44,963 nt of DNA from Rhodobacter sp. (GCA_027482795.1 JAIXVS010000333.1:1-44963), one strand, 5' to 3'; shown: positions 16,560 to 25,418, numbered from the stretch's first letter. Numbers and translations are program-made. The notes: generated by a model not told the origin, from the letters alone.

Positions 16560-16599
16560 GGCATAGACAGGGCGCGCGGCATTGAGTATCGAAAGACCC

Positions 16600-17385
16600 A
16601 TGCCCAGATATGCCTTTCTCATCGAATATAGCGGTGCGCCGTTTCATGGCTGGCAGCGCCAATCGGGGGGCCAATCGGGGGGCCAGCCTTCAGTGCAGGG
16701 TGCTTTAGAGGCTGCTTTGGCAGCGCTTGATTCATCCGCGCCGACCGTCACAGGTGCGGGGCGCACGGATGCGGGGGTTCACGCGACAGGGCAGGTGGCC
16801 CATGCCGATTTGGCACGGGAATGGGATACATTCCGCCTGACCGCTGCGCTGAACTGGCACCTGTCGCCTGCGCCTGTGGCTGTATTGCAATCGGCGCTGG
16901 TGGCGGATGATTTTCACGCGCGCTTCAGCGCGGTGGAGCGGCGCTATTTGTTTCGCGTTCAGTCACGCCGCGCGCCCGAGGTGTTGGACAAAGGCGCGGT
17001 GTGGCGCGTGCCGTTTGAATTGGATTTGGCGGCCATGCAGGCAGGAGCCGCGCATTTGATTGGCAAGCATGATTTCACCACCTTCCGTTCCAGCATGTGC
17101 CAAGCCAAAAGCCCTGTGAAATCGATTGACGAGATCACCATCACAAAGGCCCCCATCACGGGCGGCAGCGAATTTCAATTCCGCCTGCGCGCGCGCAGTT
17201 TTCTGCACAATCAGGTGCGATCTATTGTGGGCACGCTGGAACGCGTCGGCGCGGGCACTTGGCCGCCTGAGCAAGTGGGCGAGGCGCTGCGCGCGGCCAA
17301 CCGCGCGGCTTGCGGGCCCGTGGCCCCGCCGCAGGGGCTGTATCTGACGGGCGTCGGATACCCGATTGATCCCTTTACGCCATAG
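16600..17385 (+). CDS. truA: tRNA pseudouridine(38-40) synthase
   Basis: TruA isomerises uridines 38-40 in the anticodon stem of many tRNAs. The 261-residue protein starts PRYAFLIEYSGAPFHGWQRQ, has the catalytic Asp in GAGRTDAGVHATGQVAH, the RRYLFRV block, HDFTTFRSSMCQAKSPVKSI, and the C-terminal FLHNQVRSIVGTLERVGAGTW block. ATG 16600 is used; the frame is open to a TTG six codons earlier. A perfect 12-bp tandem duplication (16660-16671 and 16672-16683) gives QSGGQSGG after the QRQ motif, lengthening a loop. cdd follows 55 nt later. Confidence 0.95.
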   Translation: MPRYAFLIEYSGAPFHGWQRQSGGQSGGQPSVQGALEAALAALDSSAPTVTGAGRTDAGVHATGQVAHADLAREWDTFRLTAALNWHLSPAPVAVLQSALVADDFHARFSAVERRYLFRVQSRRAPEVLDKGAVWRVPFELDLAAMQAGAAHLIGKHDFTTFRSSMCQAKSPVKSIDEITITKAPITGGSEFQFRLRARSFLHNQVRSIVGTLERVGAGTWPPEQVGEALRAANRAACGPVAPPQGLYLTGVGYPIDPFTP

Positions 17386-17440
17386 GCCTTGCGCTTTGGC
17401 CGCAACAGCCGCAATCTGCCCCAAAGAACGGAGAGAACCC

Positions 17441-17842
17441 ATGGATCTTTTGGCCCCTGCCACCGCCGTGCGCCTGCGCGCCTATGTGCCCTATTCCAAT
17501 TTTCATGTCGGGGCGGCCATCCGCTCGACCAATGGCAACCTTCATGTTGGCTGCAATGTGGAAAACGTGGCCTATCCCGAAGGCACCTGCGCCGAAGCGG
17601 GGGCGATTGCGGCGATGATTGCGGGCGGCGATACGCGCATTGCGGAAATTTTGGTGATTGCCGACAGCCCTGCGCCCGTGCCACCCTGCGGTGGGTGCCG
17701 CCAAAAGATCGCCGAATTTGCAGACCCAGATGTGAAGGTCACGTTGTGTACCACCGATGGCGCGCGCCTGACGATGACTGTGGCAGACTTGTTGCCTGGC
17801 GTGTTTACTGCCGCCCATATGGCCAAAACGGGCAAGCTGTAA
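17441..17842 (+). CDS. cdd: Cytidine deaminase
   Basis: Deaminates cytidine and deoxycytidine to uridine and deoxyuridine in pyrimidine salvage. At 133 residues it is the short homotetrameric type. Zinc ligands are Cys50 in TCAEAG and Cys83/Cys86 in PPCGGC; Glu52 is the proton shuttle. The N-terminal YVPYSNFHVGAAI and the CNVENVAYPEGTC segment fit the family. The start at 17441 follows ACGGAGAG; the frame upstream is open but unrelated. deoA begins one nucleotide after its stop, so the products feed directly to the phosphorylase encoded next. Confidence 0.96.
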   Translation: MDLLAPATAVRLRAYVPYSNFHVGAAIRSTNGNLHVGCNVENVAYPEGTCAEAGAIAAMIAGGDTRIAEILVIADSPAPVPPCGGCRQKIAEFADPDVKVTLCTTDGARLTMTVADLLPGVFTAAHMAKTGKL

Positions 17843-17843
17843 C

Positions 17844-19157
17844 ATGGATGCCCGCGCTATCCTGGTGCAGCTGCGCGATGGGCAGACACCATCTGCTGAT
17901 GCGCTGCGCTGGTTTGCGCAAGGTCTGGCGAATGGCGCGGTCAGCGATGCCCAAGTGGGCGCTTTTGCGATGGCGGTTGTGCAGCGCGGGCTAAGTGAGG
18001 CGGGGCGCGTGGCCCTTACCCTTGCCATGCGCGACAGCGGCCATGTTCTGGCATGGAAATCGGGCGGGCGGCCTATTGTGGATAAGCATTCCACGGGGGG
18101 CATTGGCGATTGCACATCCCTGCTGCTGGCCCCTGCGCTGGCCGCCTGCGGGGCAGGGGTGCCGATGATTTCGGGGCGGGGACTTGGCCATACGGGCGGC
18201 ACTTTGGATAAGCTGGAATCCATTCCCAGTTTTCGCACGGGCCTGTCCGAAGTGGCCCTGCGCGCGCAACTGGATCAAATTGGCTGCGCGATTGTGTCCG
18301 CCAGTGGCGAGATTGCCCCCGCCGACCGCCGCCTGTACGCCGTGCGCGATGTGACGGGCACGGTTGAGTCGATTGATTTGATCACCGCATCGATTTTGTC
18401 TAAAAAGCTGGCGGCAGGGCTGCCCGCGCTGGTGCTGGATGTCAAAGTGGGCTCGGGCGCGTTTATGAAAACGCTGGGCGATGCCCGCGCTTTGGCCCGC
18501 GCGCTGGTTGATACAGCAAATGGTGCGGGGTGCAAAACATCGGCCCTGATCACCGATATGTCGCAGCCCCTTGCCGATGCGGCGGGTAATGCGCTGGAGG
18601 TGATGGTGGTGATGGAAACCTTGACGGGCAGCAATGTAAACACGCGCTTGTGGGATGCCACCTGCGCGCTGGGCGGCGAGGCGTTGCGTTTGGCGGGGCT
18701 TGCGCCTGATGCGGCCAATGGCGCAGGCCAAATCCGCGAGGCGCTGGAAGACGGTTCGGCGGCGGAAGTGTTTGGCCAAATGGTGGCGGCCCAAGGTGGG
18801 CCTTTGGATTTTGTGGATCGCTGGGCAGACCGGCTGCCCGCATCGACCGTGATCCGCGCGATTACCGCAGATGCGGCGGGCTATGTCACGGCGATTGATG
18901 GCCATGCGCTGGGCCTTGCTGTGGTGGCCATGGGCGGGGGCCGCCAGCGCGAGGGGGACCGCATTAACCCCGCCGTGGGCCTGTCTGCGCTAGCGCCAAT
19001 TGGCACCGATTTGGCGCGGGGCGAGTTGATCTGCGTGGTTCATGCCGCGACCGAAGCGGCGGCTGACCGCGCCGAGGCTGCTGTGCGCAGCGCCTATCGA
19101 TTGGGCGAGAAACCACCTAAAATCGTGCCAAAATTGATCCTAGAAAGGGTTGCGTAA
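17844..19157 (+). CDS. deoA: Thymidine phosphorylase
   Basis: Splits thymidine or deoxyuridine with phosphate to the base and 2-deoxyribose 1-phosphate. The 437-residue protein has the phosphate-binding KHSTGGIGD (81-89) and the thymidine/pyrimidine-nucleoside phosphorylase signature SGRGLGHTGGTLDKLE (110-125), and the typical length of the DeoA group. It starts one base after cdd and is directly abutted by deoB, giving a compact cdd-deoA-deoB operon. The related AMP phosphorylases are longer and unlikely. Confidence 0.95.
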   Translation: MDARAILVQLRDGQTPSADALRWFAQGLANGAVSDAQVGAFAMAVVQRGLSEAGRVALTLAMRDSGHVLAWKSGGRPIVDKHSTGGIGDCTSLLLAPALAACGAGVPMISGRGLGHTGGTLDKLESIPSFRTGLSEVALRAQLDQIGCAIVSASGEIAPADRRLYAVRDVTGTVESIDLITASILSKKLAAGLPALVLDVKVGSGAFMKTLGDARALARALVDTANGAGCKTSALITDMSQPLADAAGNALEVMVVMETLTGSNVNTRLWDATCALGGEALRLAGLAPDAANGAGQIREALEDGSAAEVFGQMVAAQGGPLDFVDRWADRLPASTVIRAITADAAGYVTAIDGHALGLAVVAMGGGRQREGDRINPAVGLSALAPIGTDLARGELICVVHAATEAAADRAEAAVRSAYRLGEKPPKIVPKLILERVA

Positions 19158-20369
19158 ATGCCGCGCGCCTTTTTGATTGTGATGGATTCCGTTGGCATTG
19201 GCGGCGCGCTGGACGGGGCCGATTTTAGCACTGCGCTGGGCACGGATGCAGGTTCCAATACGCTGGGCCATATTGCGCAGGCCTGCGCGGCGGGGCGCGC
19301 CGATGTGGGGCGATCAGGCCCGCTGCATATGCCGCATTTGGATGGGCTTGGGCTGGGGGCGGCGGTGAGGCTCGCCTCTGGTTTGGATGCGCCAAACCTG
19401 AATGCCACCCCGCGCGGGCGCTGGGGTGCGGGCAATGAGGTCTCGCGCGGGAAAGACACGCCTTCGGGGCATTGGGAACTTGCTGGCGTGCCTGTGCCGT
19501 GGGACTGGGCCTATTTCCCCGACAAAACCCCCGCCTTTGACGATGATCTGGTGGCCCTTGTCTGCGCCCTTGCGGGCACGGGTGGTATTTTGGGCAATTG
19601 CCACGCGAGCGGTGTGCCGATTATTGCGGCGCATGGGGCCGAGCATCTGCGCACGGGCTGGCCGATTTGTTATACCTCGGCGGATTCGGTGTTTCAGATT
19701 GCCGCGCATGAGGGGGCCTTTGGGCTGGAGCGGCTGTTGAAACTATGCGCTGATTTGGCCCCCCATTTGCACGCGCGCAAAGTGGGCCGCGTGATTGCGC
19801 GGCCTTTCACTGGGGATGTGGGGCATTTTCAGCGCACGTCCAATCGGCGCGATTATGCGATTGCCCCGCCAAGCCTGACCTTGCTGGATTGGGCGCAAGG
19901 CGCGGGGCATGTCACGCACGCGATTGGCAAGATCGGGGATATATTCTCGATGCGGGGGATAGATCTTCTGCACAAGGCCACGTCTGACGCGGGGCTGTTT
20001 GACCATTTGGATGCCTTGGCTGGCGCTGCCGAAGACGGCGCGCTGGTGTTTGCCAATTTTGTGGAATTTGACAGCCTGTATGGTCACCCCCGCGATGTGG
20101 CGGGGTACGCGCGCGCGCTGGAATGGTTTGACGCGCGGGTGGGGGCGTTTTTGCCGCGCCTGCGCGCGGGTGATATTGCCATTTTTACCGCCGATCATGG
20201 CAATGATCCCACATGGCACGGCACCGAACACACGCGCGAAAGGGTTCCTGTTTTGGTGGCGGGCGCGGGTGCGGGGGAAATTGGCCAATGCGCCTTTGTC
20301 GATGTGGCGGCCAGTGTCGCCGCACATTTAGGGCTCGCGCAGCGGGGCGATGGGCGCAGTTTCTTGTGA
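19158..20369 (+). CDS. deoB: Phosphopentomutase
   Basis: Interconverts (deoxy)ribose 1-phosphate and 5-phosphate, the step after deoA. The 403-residue protein is of the alkaline-phosphatase-like superfamily: metal-binding MDSVGIGG near the N-terminus, the nucleophile threonine segment GSNTLGH, SRGKDTPSGHWELAGVPV, and the C-terminal metal ligands in FTADHGNDPTWHGTEHTRE. It abuts deoA without a gap, with the GAAAGGG at the deoA end serving as ribosome-binding site. A dispersed hairpin element follows and probably ends the transcript. Confidence 0.96.
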   Translation: MPRAFLIVMDSVGIGGALDGADFSTALGTDAGSNTLGHIAQACAAGRADVGRSGPLHMPHLDGLGLGAAVRLASGLDAPNLNATPRGRWGAGNEVSRGKDTPSGHWELAGVPVPWDWAYFPDKTPAFDDDLVALVCALAGTGGILGNCHASGVPIIAAHGAEHLRTGWPICYTSADSVFQIAAHEGAFGLERLLKLCADLAPHLHARKVGRVIARPFTGDVGHFQRTSNRRDYAIAPPSLTLLDWAQGAGHVTHAIGKIGDIFSMRGIDLLHKATSDAGLFDHLDALAGAAEDGALVFANFVEFDSLYGHPRDVAGYARALEWFDARVGAFLPRLRAGDIAIFTADHGNDPTWHGTEHTRERVPVLVAGAGAGEIGQCAFVDVAASVAAHLGLAQRGDGRSFL

Positions 20370-20391
20370 CGCCGTTTGCGGTGGGACAGGA

Positions 20392-20465
20392 GGGGGGCTA
20401 GCCCCCCCGCGGCTGAAGCAAGCTTCAGCGGCACCCCCCAAGGTATTTGCGCCAATGTGAAAGCG
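20392..20465 (-). repeat. Dispersed AAATAyC/G-run/hairpin element, copy D
   Basis: On the minus strand the core GCAAATACCTTGGGGGGTG is followed by an 8-bp stem GCTGAAGC/GCTTCAGC (20412-20429) and then the perfect 16-bp palindrome GGGGGGCTAGCCCCCC (20392-20407). It lies just after deoB and before upp; it may terminate deoB transcription. Confidence 0.6.
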
Positions 20466-20498
20466 TAAAGAGATCGCGCAAAAGGCCTGCGGGGGCGC

Positions 20499-20527
20499 TT
20501 GACGCGGGCGGGCGGGCGCAGGATACC
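20499..20527 (+). promoter_or_regulatory. Candidate upp promoter
   Basis: TTGACG (20499-20504) is separated by 17 nt of G/C-only repeat-like spacer from GATACC (20522-20527). The -35 is good, the -10 has three matches. The predicted start gives a leader of about 20 nt. Confidence 0.35.
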
Positions 20528-20553
20528 GAAGGGGCAAATTGTGGAGGCTGGCC

Positions 20554-21186
20554 ATGCGTGAACATTTGACCGTCGTATCGCACCCTTTGGTGCTGCATAA
20601 GCTAAGCCTGATGCGCGATAAAACCACCTCGACCGCCAGCTTTCGCCAGCTTTTGCGCGAGATCAGTTTGCTGCTTGCCTATGAGGTGACGCGCGAATTG
20701 CCGATGACCACGATGCGCATTGACACGCCGCTAGAGCCGATGGACGCCCCCGCGATTGAAGGCAAGAAGCTGGCGCTGGTTTCGATTTTGCGGGCGGGCA
20801 ATGGGCTGTTGGACGGGATATTAGAGCTGATCCCCGCCGCGCGCGTGGGGTTTGTGGGCCTATACCGCGACCCTGAAACACTGGAACCTGTGCAATATTA
20901 TTGCAAACTGCCCGATCAGTTGGACGAGCGGTTGTCGATTGTGGTCGACCCGATGCTGGCCACGGGCAATTCTTCGGTTGCGGCGATAGATTTGTTGAAA
21001 AAGGCGGGGGCCAAGAACATCCGCTTTTTGTGCCTGCTTGCCGCGCCAGAGGGGGTAGAGCGGATGCGCCTTGCCCATCCAGATGTGCCGATTGTTACGG
21101 CATCTTTGGACAGTCATTTGAATTCGCACGGATATATCGTGCCTGGCCTAGGGGATGCGGGTGACCGCATGTTTGGCACCAAATAG
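20554..21186 (+). CDS. upp: Uracil phosphoribosyltransferase
   Basis: Makes UMP from uracil and PRPP, recovering the base released by thymidine/uridine phosphorolysis. The 210-residue protein has the PRPP loop VVDPMLATGNSSVAAID, the SILRAGNGLLDGI block and the C-terminal uracil-binding LNSHGYIVPGLGDAGDRMFGTK. GGAGG at 20543-20547, six nt before ATG 20554, fixes the start. It completes a salvage cluster with cdd, deoA and deoB but is separated from them by 184 nt with a terminator-like element and its own candidate promoter. Confidence 0.96.
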   Translation: MREHLTVVSHPLVLHKLSLMRDKTTSTASFRQLLREISLLLAYEVTRELPMTTMRIDTPLEPMDAPAIEGKKLALVSILRAGNGLLDGILELIPAARVGFVGLYRDPETLEPVQYYCKLPDQLDERLSIVVDPMLATGNSSVAAIDLLKKAGAKNIRFLCLLAAPEGVERMRLAHPDVPIVTASLDSHLNSHGYIVPGLGDAGDRMFGTK

Positions 21187-21201
21187 AGTGTTTGGCAGCA
21201 A

Positions 21202-21216
21202 TTAAGGCCAAATTAA
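21202..21216. promoter_or_regulatory. CtrA-type site TTAA-N7-TTAA
   Basis: TTAAGGCCAAATTAA is an exact match to the TTAA-N7-TTAA pattern of the alphaproteobacterial cell-cycle/motility regulator CtrA. It lies 68-82 nt before the SPOR-protein start and after the upp stop. The two halves also form a direct repeat of AATTAAGGC. Confidence 0.45.
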
Positions 21217-21283
21217 GGCAATCTGCTTGCGAACGGGTTTGGTTTCGCACATGGTATCCCAAATGCTGCATTTGGGGGAAAAG

Positions 21284-22576
21284 ATGCGGGTGATTCTATC
21301 TGGCGCTGTGGTTTTGGCCAGCCTGTCATTTGCGGCTTTGCCGCCCGCTTTTGCCCAATCGGTTGCCGCGGTGGGCGGCCCTGCCGAAGCGCCGCCTGCG
21401 GGGTTCTCTGGCCAGCAATATGTTGATAGCCGTGGCTGCGTTTTTATGCGTGCGGGCTTTGGGGGGCAGGTCACATGGGTGCCGCGCATTGGCCGTGACC
21501 GCAAACCGATGTGCAACGCTGTGACCCCATCGCAGGCGGCGGCGCGATTGGCGCAGGGCGATACGGCGGCACCGCTGGGCGGCACGCAAGACGTTGGCGC
21601 GCCGATGGATACGATTGCCTCGGATATGACAGCGGGACGCAAGACGGGCGTTTTTGCGCCGATTGCGGTGCCTGGGATAGAGCAGGGCACAGTTGCCCCG
21701 CGTGCGGTGGCCCGCGCCCAAGGTTACGCTGCGCCCGCGCCGCGCGCGGCCATTCAAATGCCCAATCTGGCCAGCGCCGCCCCAAGCGCAACCTATAGCG
21801 GGGGTGTTTCTGGCGCTGCGGCTTGCCCTGCCTCTGCGCCCGTGCTGCAAGCCATTCCGTTGACGACGGGGGGAAGCGTGACCGTTTGCACGCGCGGGGA
21901 TGGTTCGGCCACGGGCTGGGTTTCGCCCAATTATCGCGGTGTTGGCGCGGCGCTGCGCGGCGGGCAGGGCCAGCAGGCGGGCACTGCGCCTGCGGGCGGG
22001 GGCTATACGGGCGGCGGCGCGCAGGGATATGCGGGCGCGGCAAGCAGCGGCCAATCGGGCCGTTATGTGCAAACTGTGATTGCGGGCCAGCAGATCATCG
22101 CGCAGCGCCCTGCGCCGCAAACATACGAGGCGGCATGGGATGATGACCGCCTGAACCCTTATCGCGGCTGGGGTACGGCCACGGGCTGGGCGCAGCAAGC
22201 GCAGGTTTGGACGCAAAAAGTGCCCGCGCAAACCGTTGCCGATGTGGCGCGCAAAAAGGCGCAGCGCAGCGCAGGACTTGCCGCGCAAAGCGGCACGCGC
22301 CTGACGGCATCGACCATGTCGGCGGGCGGGCAAACCCAAGCTGCGGCAGGGGGGCGGATTTATGTGCAGGTCGGCACCTTTGGCCAGCCTGCCAATGCGC
22401 AGAACGCGGCAGGGCGGCTTGCAGGTATGGGCCTGCCTGTCGCCTCGGCCACGGGGATGCGGGGCGGGCAGCAACTGGTGGCCATTATGGCGGGGCCATT
22501 TGCCAGTGTGGCTGATGCCTCGGCCGCATTATCACTGGCGCGCGGGGCTGGGTTTGGCGACGCGTTTATTCGCTGA
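21284..22576 (+). CDS. Exported SPOR-domain protein
   Basis: A 430-residue periplasmic protein with a signal peptide (about 1-24, ending PAFA-Q). The mature part has two Cys-containing motifs (SRGCVFMRAGFGGQVTWVPRI near 45 and a similar SVTVCTRGDGSATGWVSPNY near 200), which look like a duplicated small fold, a Gly/Ala/Gln-rich linker, and a C-terminal SPOR domain (about 359-430; RIYVQVGTFGQPANAQNAAGRL) that would bind denuded glycan at the septum. The start at 21284 is chosen for the strong GGGGGAAAAG before it. A CtrA-type site upstream fits a cell-division role. I know no better name for it. Confidence 0.82.
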   Translation: MRVILSGAVVLASLSFAALPPAFAQSVAAVGGPAEAPPAGFSGQQYVDSRGCVFMRAGFGGQVTWVPRIGRDRKPMCNAVTPSQAAARLAQGDTAAPLGGTQDVGAPMDTIASDMTAGRKTGVFAPIAVPGIEQGTVAPRAVARAQGYAAPAPRAAIQMPNLASAAPSATYSGGVSGAAACPASAPVLQAIPLTTGGSVTVCTRGDGSATGWVSPNYRGVGAALRGGQGQQAGTAPAGGGYTGGGAQGYAGAASSGQSGRYVQTVIAGQQIIAQRPAPQTYEAAWDDDRLNPYRGWGTATGWAQQAQVWTQKVPAQTVADVARKKAQRSAGLAAQSGTRLTASTMSAGGQTQAAAGGRIYVQVGTFGQPANAQNAAGRLAGMGLPVASATGMRGGQQLVAIMAGPFASVADASAALSLARGAGFGDAFIR

Positions 22577-22594
22577 TCTGCCTGTAATTGGGCC

Positions 22595-23602
22595 CTACTG
22601 ATCGCACATATATTGCAGTGCCAAAAACGCCGCATCTTCCAGCACGGGCGGGGTAGAGCCTTGCGGGGCGGGGTCTGGCATTTGTGCCAGCGCGGTATCG
22701 CCCGCAAAGGCCGCATAGGGCGCGCTGGAAATTCCCGCAGTGGTTAGGGCCGCGTGCAGGCTGGCGCTATCGTTCGTGGGCGGATCGCTTTGCGCAAGGC
22801 TTAGCCCATAGCCCGTTAGTGCCCCATCGGGCAAGGAGCCGCTGGACAAAAGCCGCATGGTGGCAAACAACCCCGCATGGCGCAGCGCGGCGACAAGCGG
22901 GTCATCGGCTTTGGCGGCTAAGTTTTGCGCCAGCACCATGCCCGCCAGAACATCGGGCCCTTCGGCGCGTTCCACTTGGGCATAGGGCAGCAAGATTGTC
23001 CCATCGGGCAGGGAGGTGGGGGCAGCCAGCCCCTCGCGCAGAATGGCGATGGCGGGGCGTGCATCGGGCAGCACGCGCCGCGCGAGATCGCCCGCCGCAG
23101 CCGCCCCCATTGCACCCGCGCAGGGCGAGCCGCTGATGGTGGCGATATCCTTCATCGCCTGCACGGCGATATCGCGCCGCGCGGCATCGGGCAGGCGGTT
23201 TGCGGCAAAATCATAAAGGCCAAGCGGCAGCCAAACGGCAATGCCGCCCAGCAGCGCCCCCGCCGCTGCCGCACCCAGCGCCGTGCGCAGCCGCCCTGGG
23301 CGTTTGCGCCGCCGATCCAGCGCCGTGCGCACTTTATCCAGCGCGGCAATCATCACTGGATCGTCTAGTTCCAGCGTTTCTTCGCCGTCCTCGTGGGCGC
23401 CATAAACGACAAAGCCTTCAAAGGCCCCAACCCGCGCTATGGCGGGCAGCGACCATTGGGTTAGCGGGCCTTCGGTTTTGGGATCGATCAGCACAATCGT
23501 CGCATCGCGCAGGCCCACAATAACCTCGCGGCGCTGCGCATCGGGCGCGCTGCGCCACAGTCCTGCGGCCTCGAGGCGGCTATATTGGTGCAGGGCGGTC
23601 AT
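22595..23602 (-). CDS. Hypothetical membrane-anchored protein
   Basis: About 335 residues. The N-terminal ~105 residues look like a small beta-rich cytosolic domain (VIVGLRDATIVLIDPKTEGPLTQWSLPAI), then a basic stretch RRRKRPGRLR leads into one membrane helix (about 110-130, AAAAGALLGGIAVWLPLGLY), and the remainder is an Ala-rich, probably periplasmic, domain. The helix orientation follows the positive-inside rule. Starts: ATG 23602 is used, TTG 23626 is possible. A perfect 8-bp inverted repeat lies just upstream. I do not recognise the family beyond its resemblance to hypothetical proteins of Rhodobacteraceae. Confidence 0.7.
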   Translation of the reverse strand: MTALHQYSRLEAAGLWRSAPDAQRREVIVGLRDATIVLIDPKTEGPLTQWSLPAIARVGAFEGFVVYGAHEDGEETLELDDPVMIAALDKVRTALDRRRKRPGRLRTALGAAAAGALLGGIAVWLPLGLYDFAANRLPDAARRDIAVQAMKDIATISGSPCAGAMGAAAAGDLARRVLPDARPAIAILREGLAAPTSLPDGTILLPYAQVERAEGPDVLAGMVLAQNLAAKADDPLVAALRHAGLFATMRLLSSGSLPDGALTGYGLSLAQSDPPTNDSASLHAALTTAGISSAPYAAFAGDTALAQMPDPAPQGSTPPVLEDAAFLALQYMCDQ

Positions 23603-23616
23603 CGTCACTTTCACTG

Positions 23617-23637
23617 GGTTACTCAACCAGAGTAACC
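23617..23637. promoter_or_regulatory. 8-bp inverted repeat upstream of the membrane protein gene
   Basis: GGTTACTC (23617-23624) and GAGTAACC (23630-23637) form a perfect dyad with a 5-nt centre. It overlaps the possible TTG start and is about 105 nt from the divergent DMT start, so it could be an operator or a leader hairpin. Confidence 0.4.
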
Positions 23638-23741
23638 TACCCTTCTTGGCTGTTCAATCGGACAAGCGGGGGTAGGGCATGTCGTTTTTGGCAGGCTGCA
23701 TATGGCCGCAGTGTGGCACTTAGGGAAAAAAGGAATGCCCG

Positions 23742-24686
23742 ATGCCGCCAATTTTGCCGCTTGCCCAAAAACCTGACCGCACTTTGGCCGCTGCGGGCCT
23801 GACGCTGATTTATGCGCTGACGATTGGGTATACCGATAATCAGGTGCAAGTGATCGCCCAAGATGCGGGGCTGTGGCAGTTTCACGCGACGCGCAGTGTG
23901 ATGGCGATGGTGATTTTGGCGCTGGTGGCGCTGCCCTTTGGTCTGCGCCTGTGGCCCAAAAACTGGCGGCCTGTGCTGATCCGTTCGGTTTTGCACGCGC
24001 TGGCGATGGTGATGTATTTCGGCGCGTTGGCGTTTTTGCCTGTGGCTTTGGTGGCGGCAGGGCTGTTTACCGCGCCTATTTTTGTGCTGCTGATCTCGCG
24101 CTTTGCATTTGGGCGCGGCGTGGGGGCGGTGCAGGTGGCGGCAGTTATCATTGGCTTTGCGGGGGTGGTATTGGTTCTGGGCCCGCAGGCGCTGTCGGGT
24201 GCATCGCTGGCGGCGCTGTTTCCCGTGCTGGCGGCGGTTCTGTACGGGCTGGGTAATATCGCCACGCGCGAATGGTGCGAAGGCGAAAGCGCCGCGACCC
24301 TGCTTGCGGGATTTTTCATTATGCTGGGCATTTGCGGGGCCATTGGCATGGGCGTGTTGGCGCTGTTTCCGCAAGATGTGCCTGTGGGGACGGATGGTTT
24401 TGTGCTGCGCGGCCCTGTTATCCCCACGCCTGCCTTTTGGTTTTGGACATTCGTTCAGGCGGCGGGGTCGCTGTTTGGGGTTGGCATGGCTATTCGCGCC
24501 TATCAGCTGACGGCAGTGGGCAAAGCATCGGTGCTGGAATATCTGATCCTGCCCGCATCGGCGATTTGGGCCTATGTTTTGTGGGGCGATGGATTGGGCT
24601 TGGTTGCGCTGTTGGGCATGGCGCTGATTGCGGTGGCGGGGGCGCTGATTGCGCTGGCCCCGCAAAACCTTGGGCCGCAGCCTTAA
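23742..24686 (+). CDS. DMT-superfamily (EamA) transporter
   Basis: A 314-residue inner-membrane protein with about ten hydrophobic helices in two EamA-like halves; conserved-type segments are the FGALAFLPVALVAAGLFTAPIFVLLIS stretch ending the first half and YQLTAVGKASVLEYLILPASAIWAYVLWGD in the second. Members export or import amino acids, metabolites or nucleotide sugars; the substrate is unknown. AGGA seven nt before ATG 23742 supports the start. It ends exactly where the convergent thymidine kinase gene ends, with no spacer. Confidence 0.85.
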   Translation: MPPILPLAQKPDRTLAAAGLTLIYALTIGYTDNQVQVIAQDAGLWQFHATRSVMAMVILALVALPFGLRLWPKNWRPVLIRSVLHALAMVMYFGALAFLPVALVAAGLFTAPIFVLLISRFAFGRGVGAVQVAAVIIGFAGVVLVLGPQALSGASLAALFPVLAAVLYGLGNIATREWCEGESAATLLAGFFIMLGICGAIGMGVLALFPQDVPVGTDGFVLRGPVIPTPAFWFWTFVQAAGSLFGVGMAIRAYQLTAVGKASVLEYLILPASAIWAYVLWGDGLGLVALLGMALIAVAGALIALAPQNLGPQP

Positions 24687-25265
24687 CTACTGCCCTACCT
24701 CGGCGCGCCAATGGCGGCGGCATAGGCTGACATAGGTTTCATTGCCGCCAATTTGTACCTGCTCGCCATCGCGCAGCGCGCGCCCATCTGGCCCGCGCCG
24801 AATAACCATGGTGGCCTTTTTACCGCAATGGCATATCGTGCGCACTTCGCGCATCTCATCCGCCCAAGCCAGCAGCGCGGCTGACCCCGGAAAAAGATTG
24901 CCCTGAAAATCCACGCGCAGCCCGTAGGCCATCACGGGCACGCCCAGATCATCGACCGCACGCGCCAATTGCCAGACCTGCGGTTTGGTCAAAAACTGCG
25001 CCTCGTCGATGAACACGCAGGCCACTGGGCCAAGAGATTGGCGGGCGGCGATTTTGGCGAACATATCCTCGGCAGGGCCAAAGGTATCGGCGTCTTCGCC
25101 AATGCCGATGCGGCTGGCGATTTTGCCATGGCCTGCGCGGTTGTCCAGCTGCGCAGTGATCAGATAGGTGTGCATCCCGCCTTCGCGGTAGTTATGCGCG
25201 GCTTGCAGCAGCAGGGTCGATTTGCCTGCGTTCATTGTGGAATAGTTGAAATACAGTTTTGCCAT
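24687..25265 (-). CDS. tdk: Thymidine kinase (type II)
   Basis: Phosphorylates thymidine to dTMP with ATP. The 192-residue protein has the P-loop STMNAGKST (9-17), the FIDEAQF motif (85-91) containing the catalytic Glu88, the lasso/zinc site with Cys145, Cys147, Cys182 and His185 (TICHCGKK and LCRRHW), and the thymidine-binding GGNETYVSLC. It shares its function with the salvage cluster at 17.4-21.2 kb but is on the opposite strand. Its stop codon abuts the stop of the convergent DMT gene. Confidence 0.96.
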   Translation of the reverse strand: MAKLYFNYSTMNAGKSTLLLQAAHNYREGGMHTYLITAQLDNRAGHGKIASRIGIGEDADTFGPAEDMFAKIAARQSLGPVACVFIDEAQFLTKPQVWQLARAVDDLGVPVMAYGLRVDFQGNLFPGSAALLAWADEMREVRTICHCGKKATMVIRRGPDGRALRDGEQVQIGGNETYVSLCRRHWRAEVGQ

Positions 25266-25418
25266 GATGGCTGCGGTTTAGCAAAAGCTGGGCTGGGGAT
25301 AAAGGGGTGCTGCCATCACCAAAACCCGCCACGCGCCAAGGGCCGCAAAAACCGTGCAGCTGCCACTTACCCGAACACTGGCCCACATAAACCAAGGTCA
25401 CGCGGCGCGCATTGACCC

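Noticed and set aside
23637..24665. Long open frame on the minus strand antisense to the DMT transporter
   Set aside because: It is Arg/Gln/His-rich and follows from the GC-skewed codon use of the real plus-strand gene; no start signal or known motif. The same holds for the many antisense frames in dac, xerC, ycjF, ileS and the FAD-oxidase gene.
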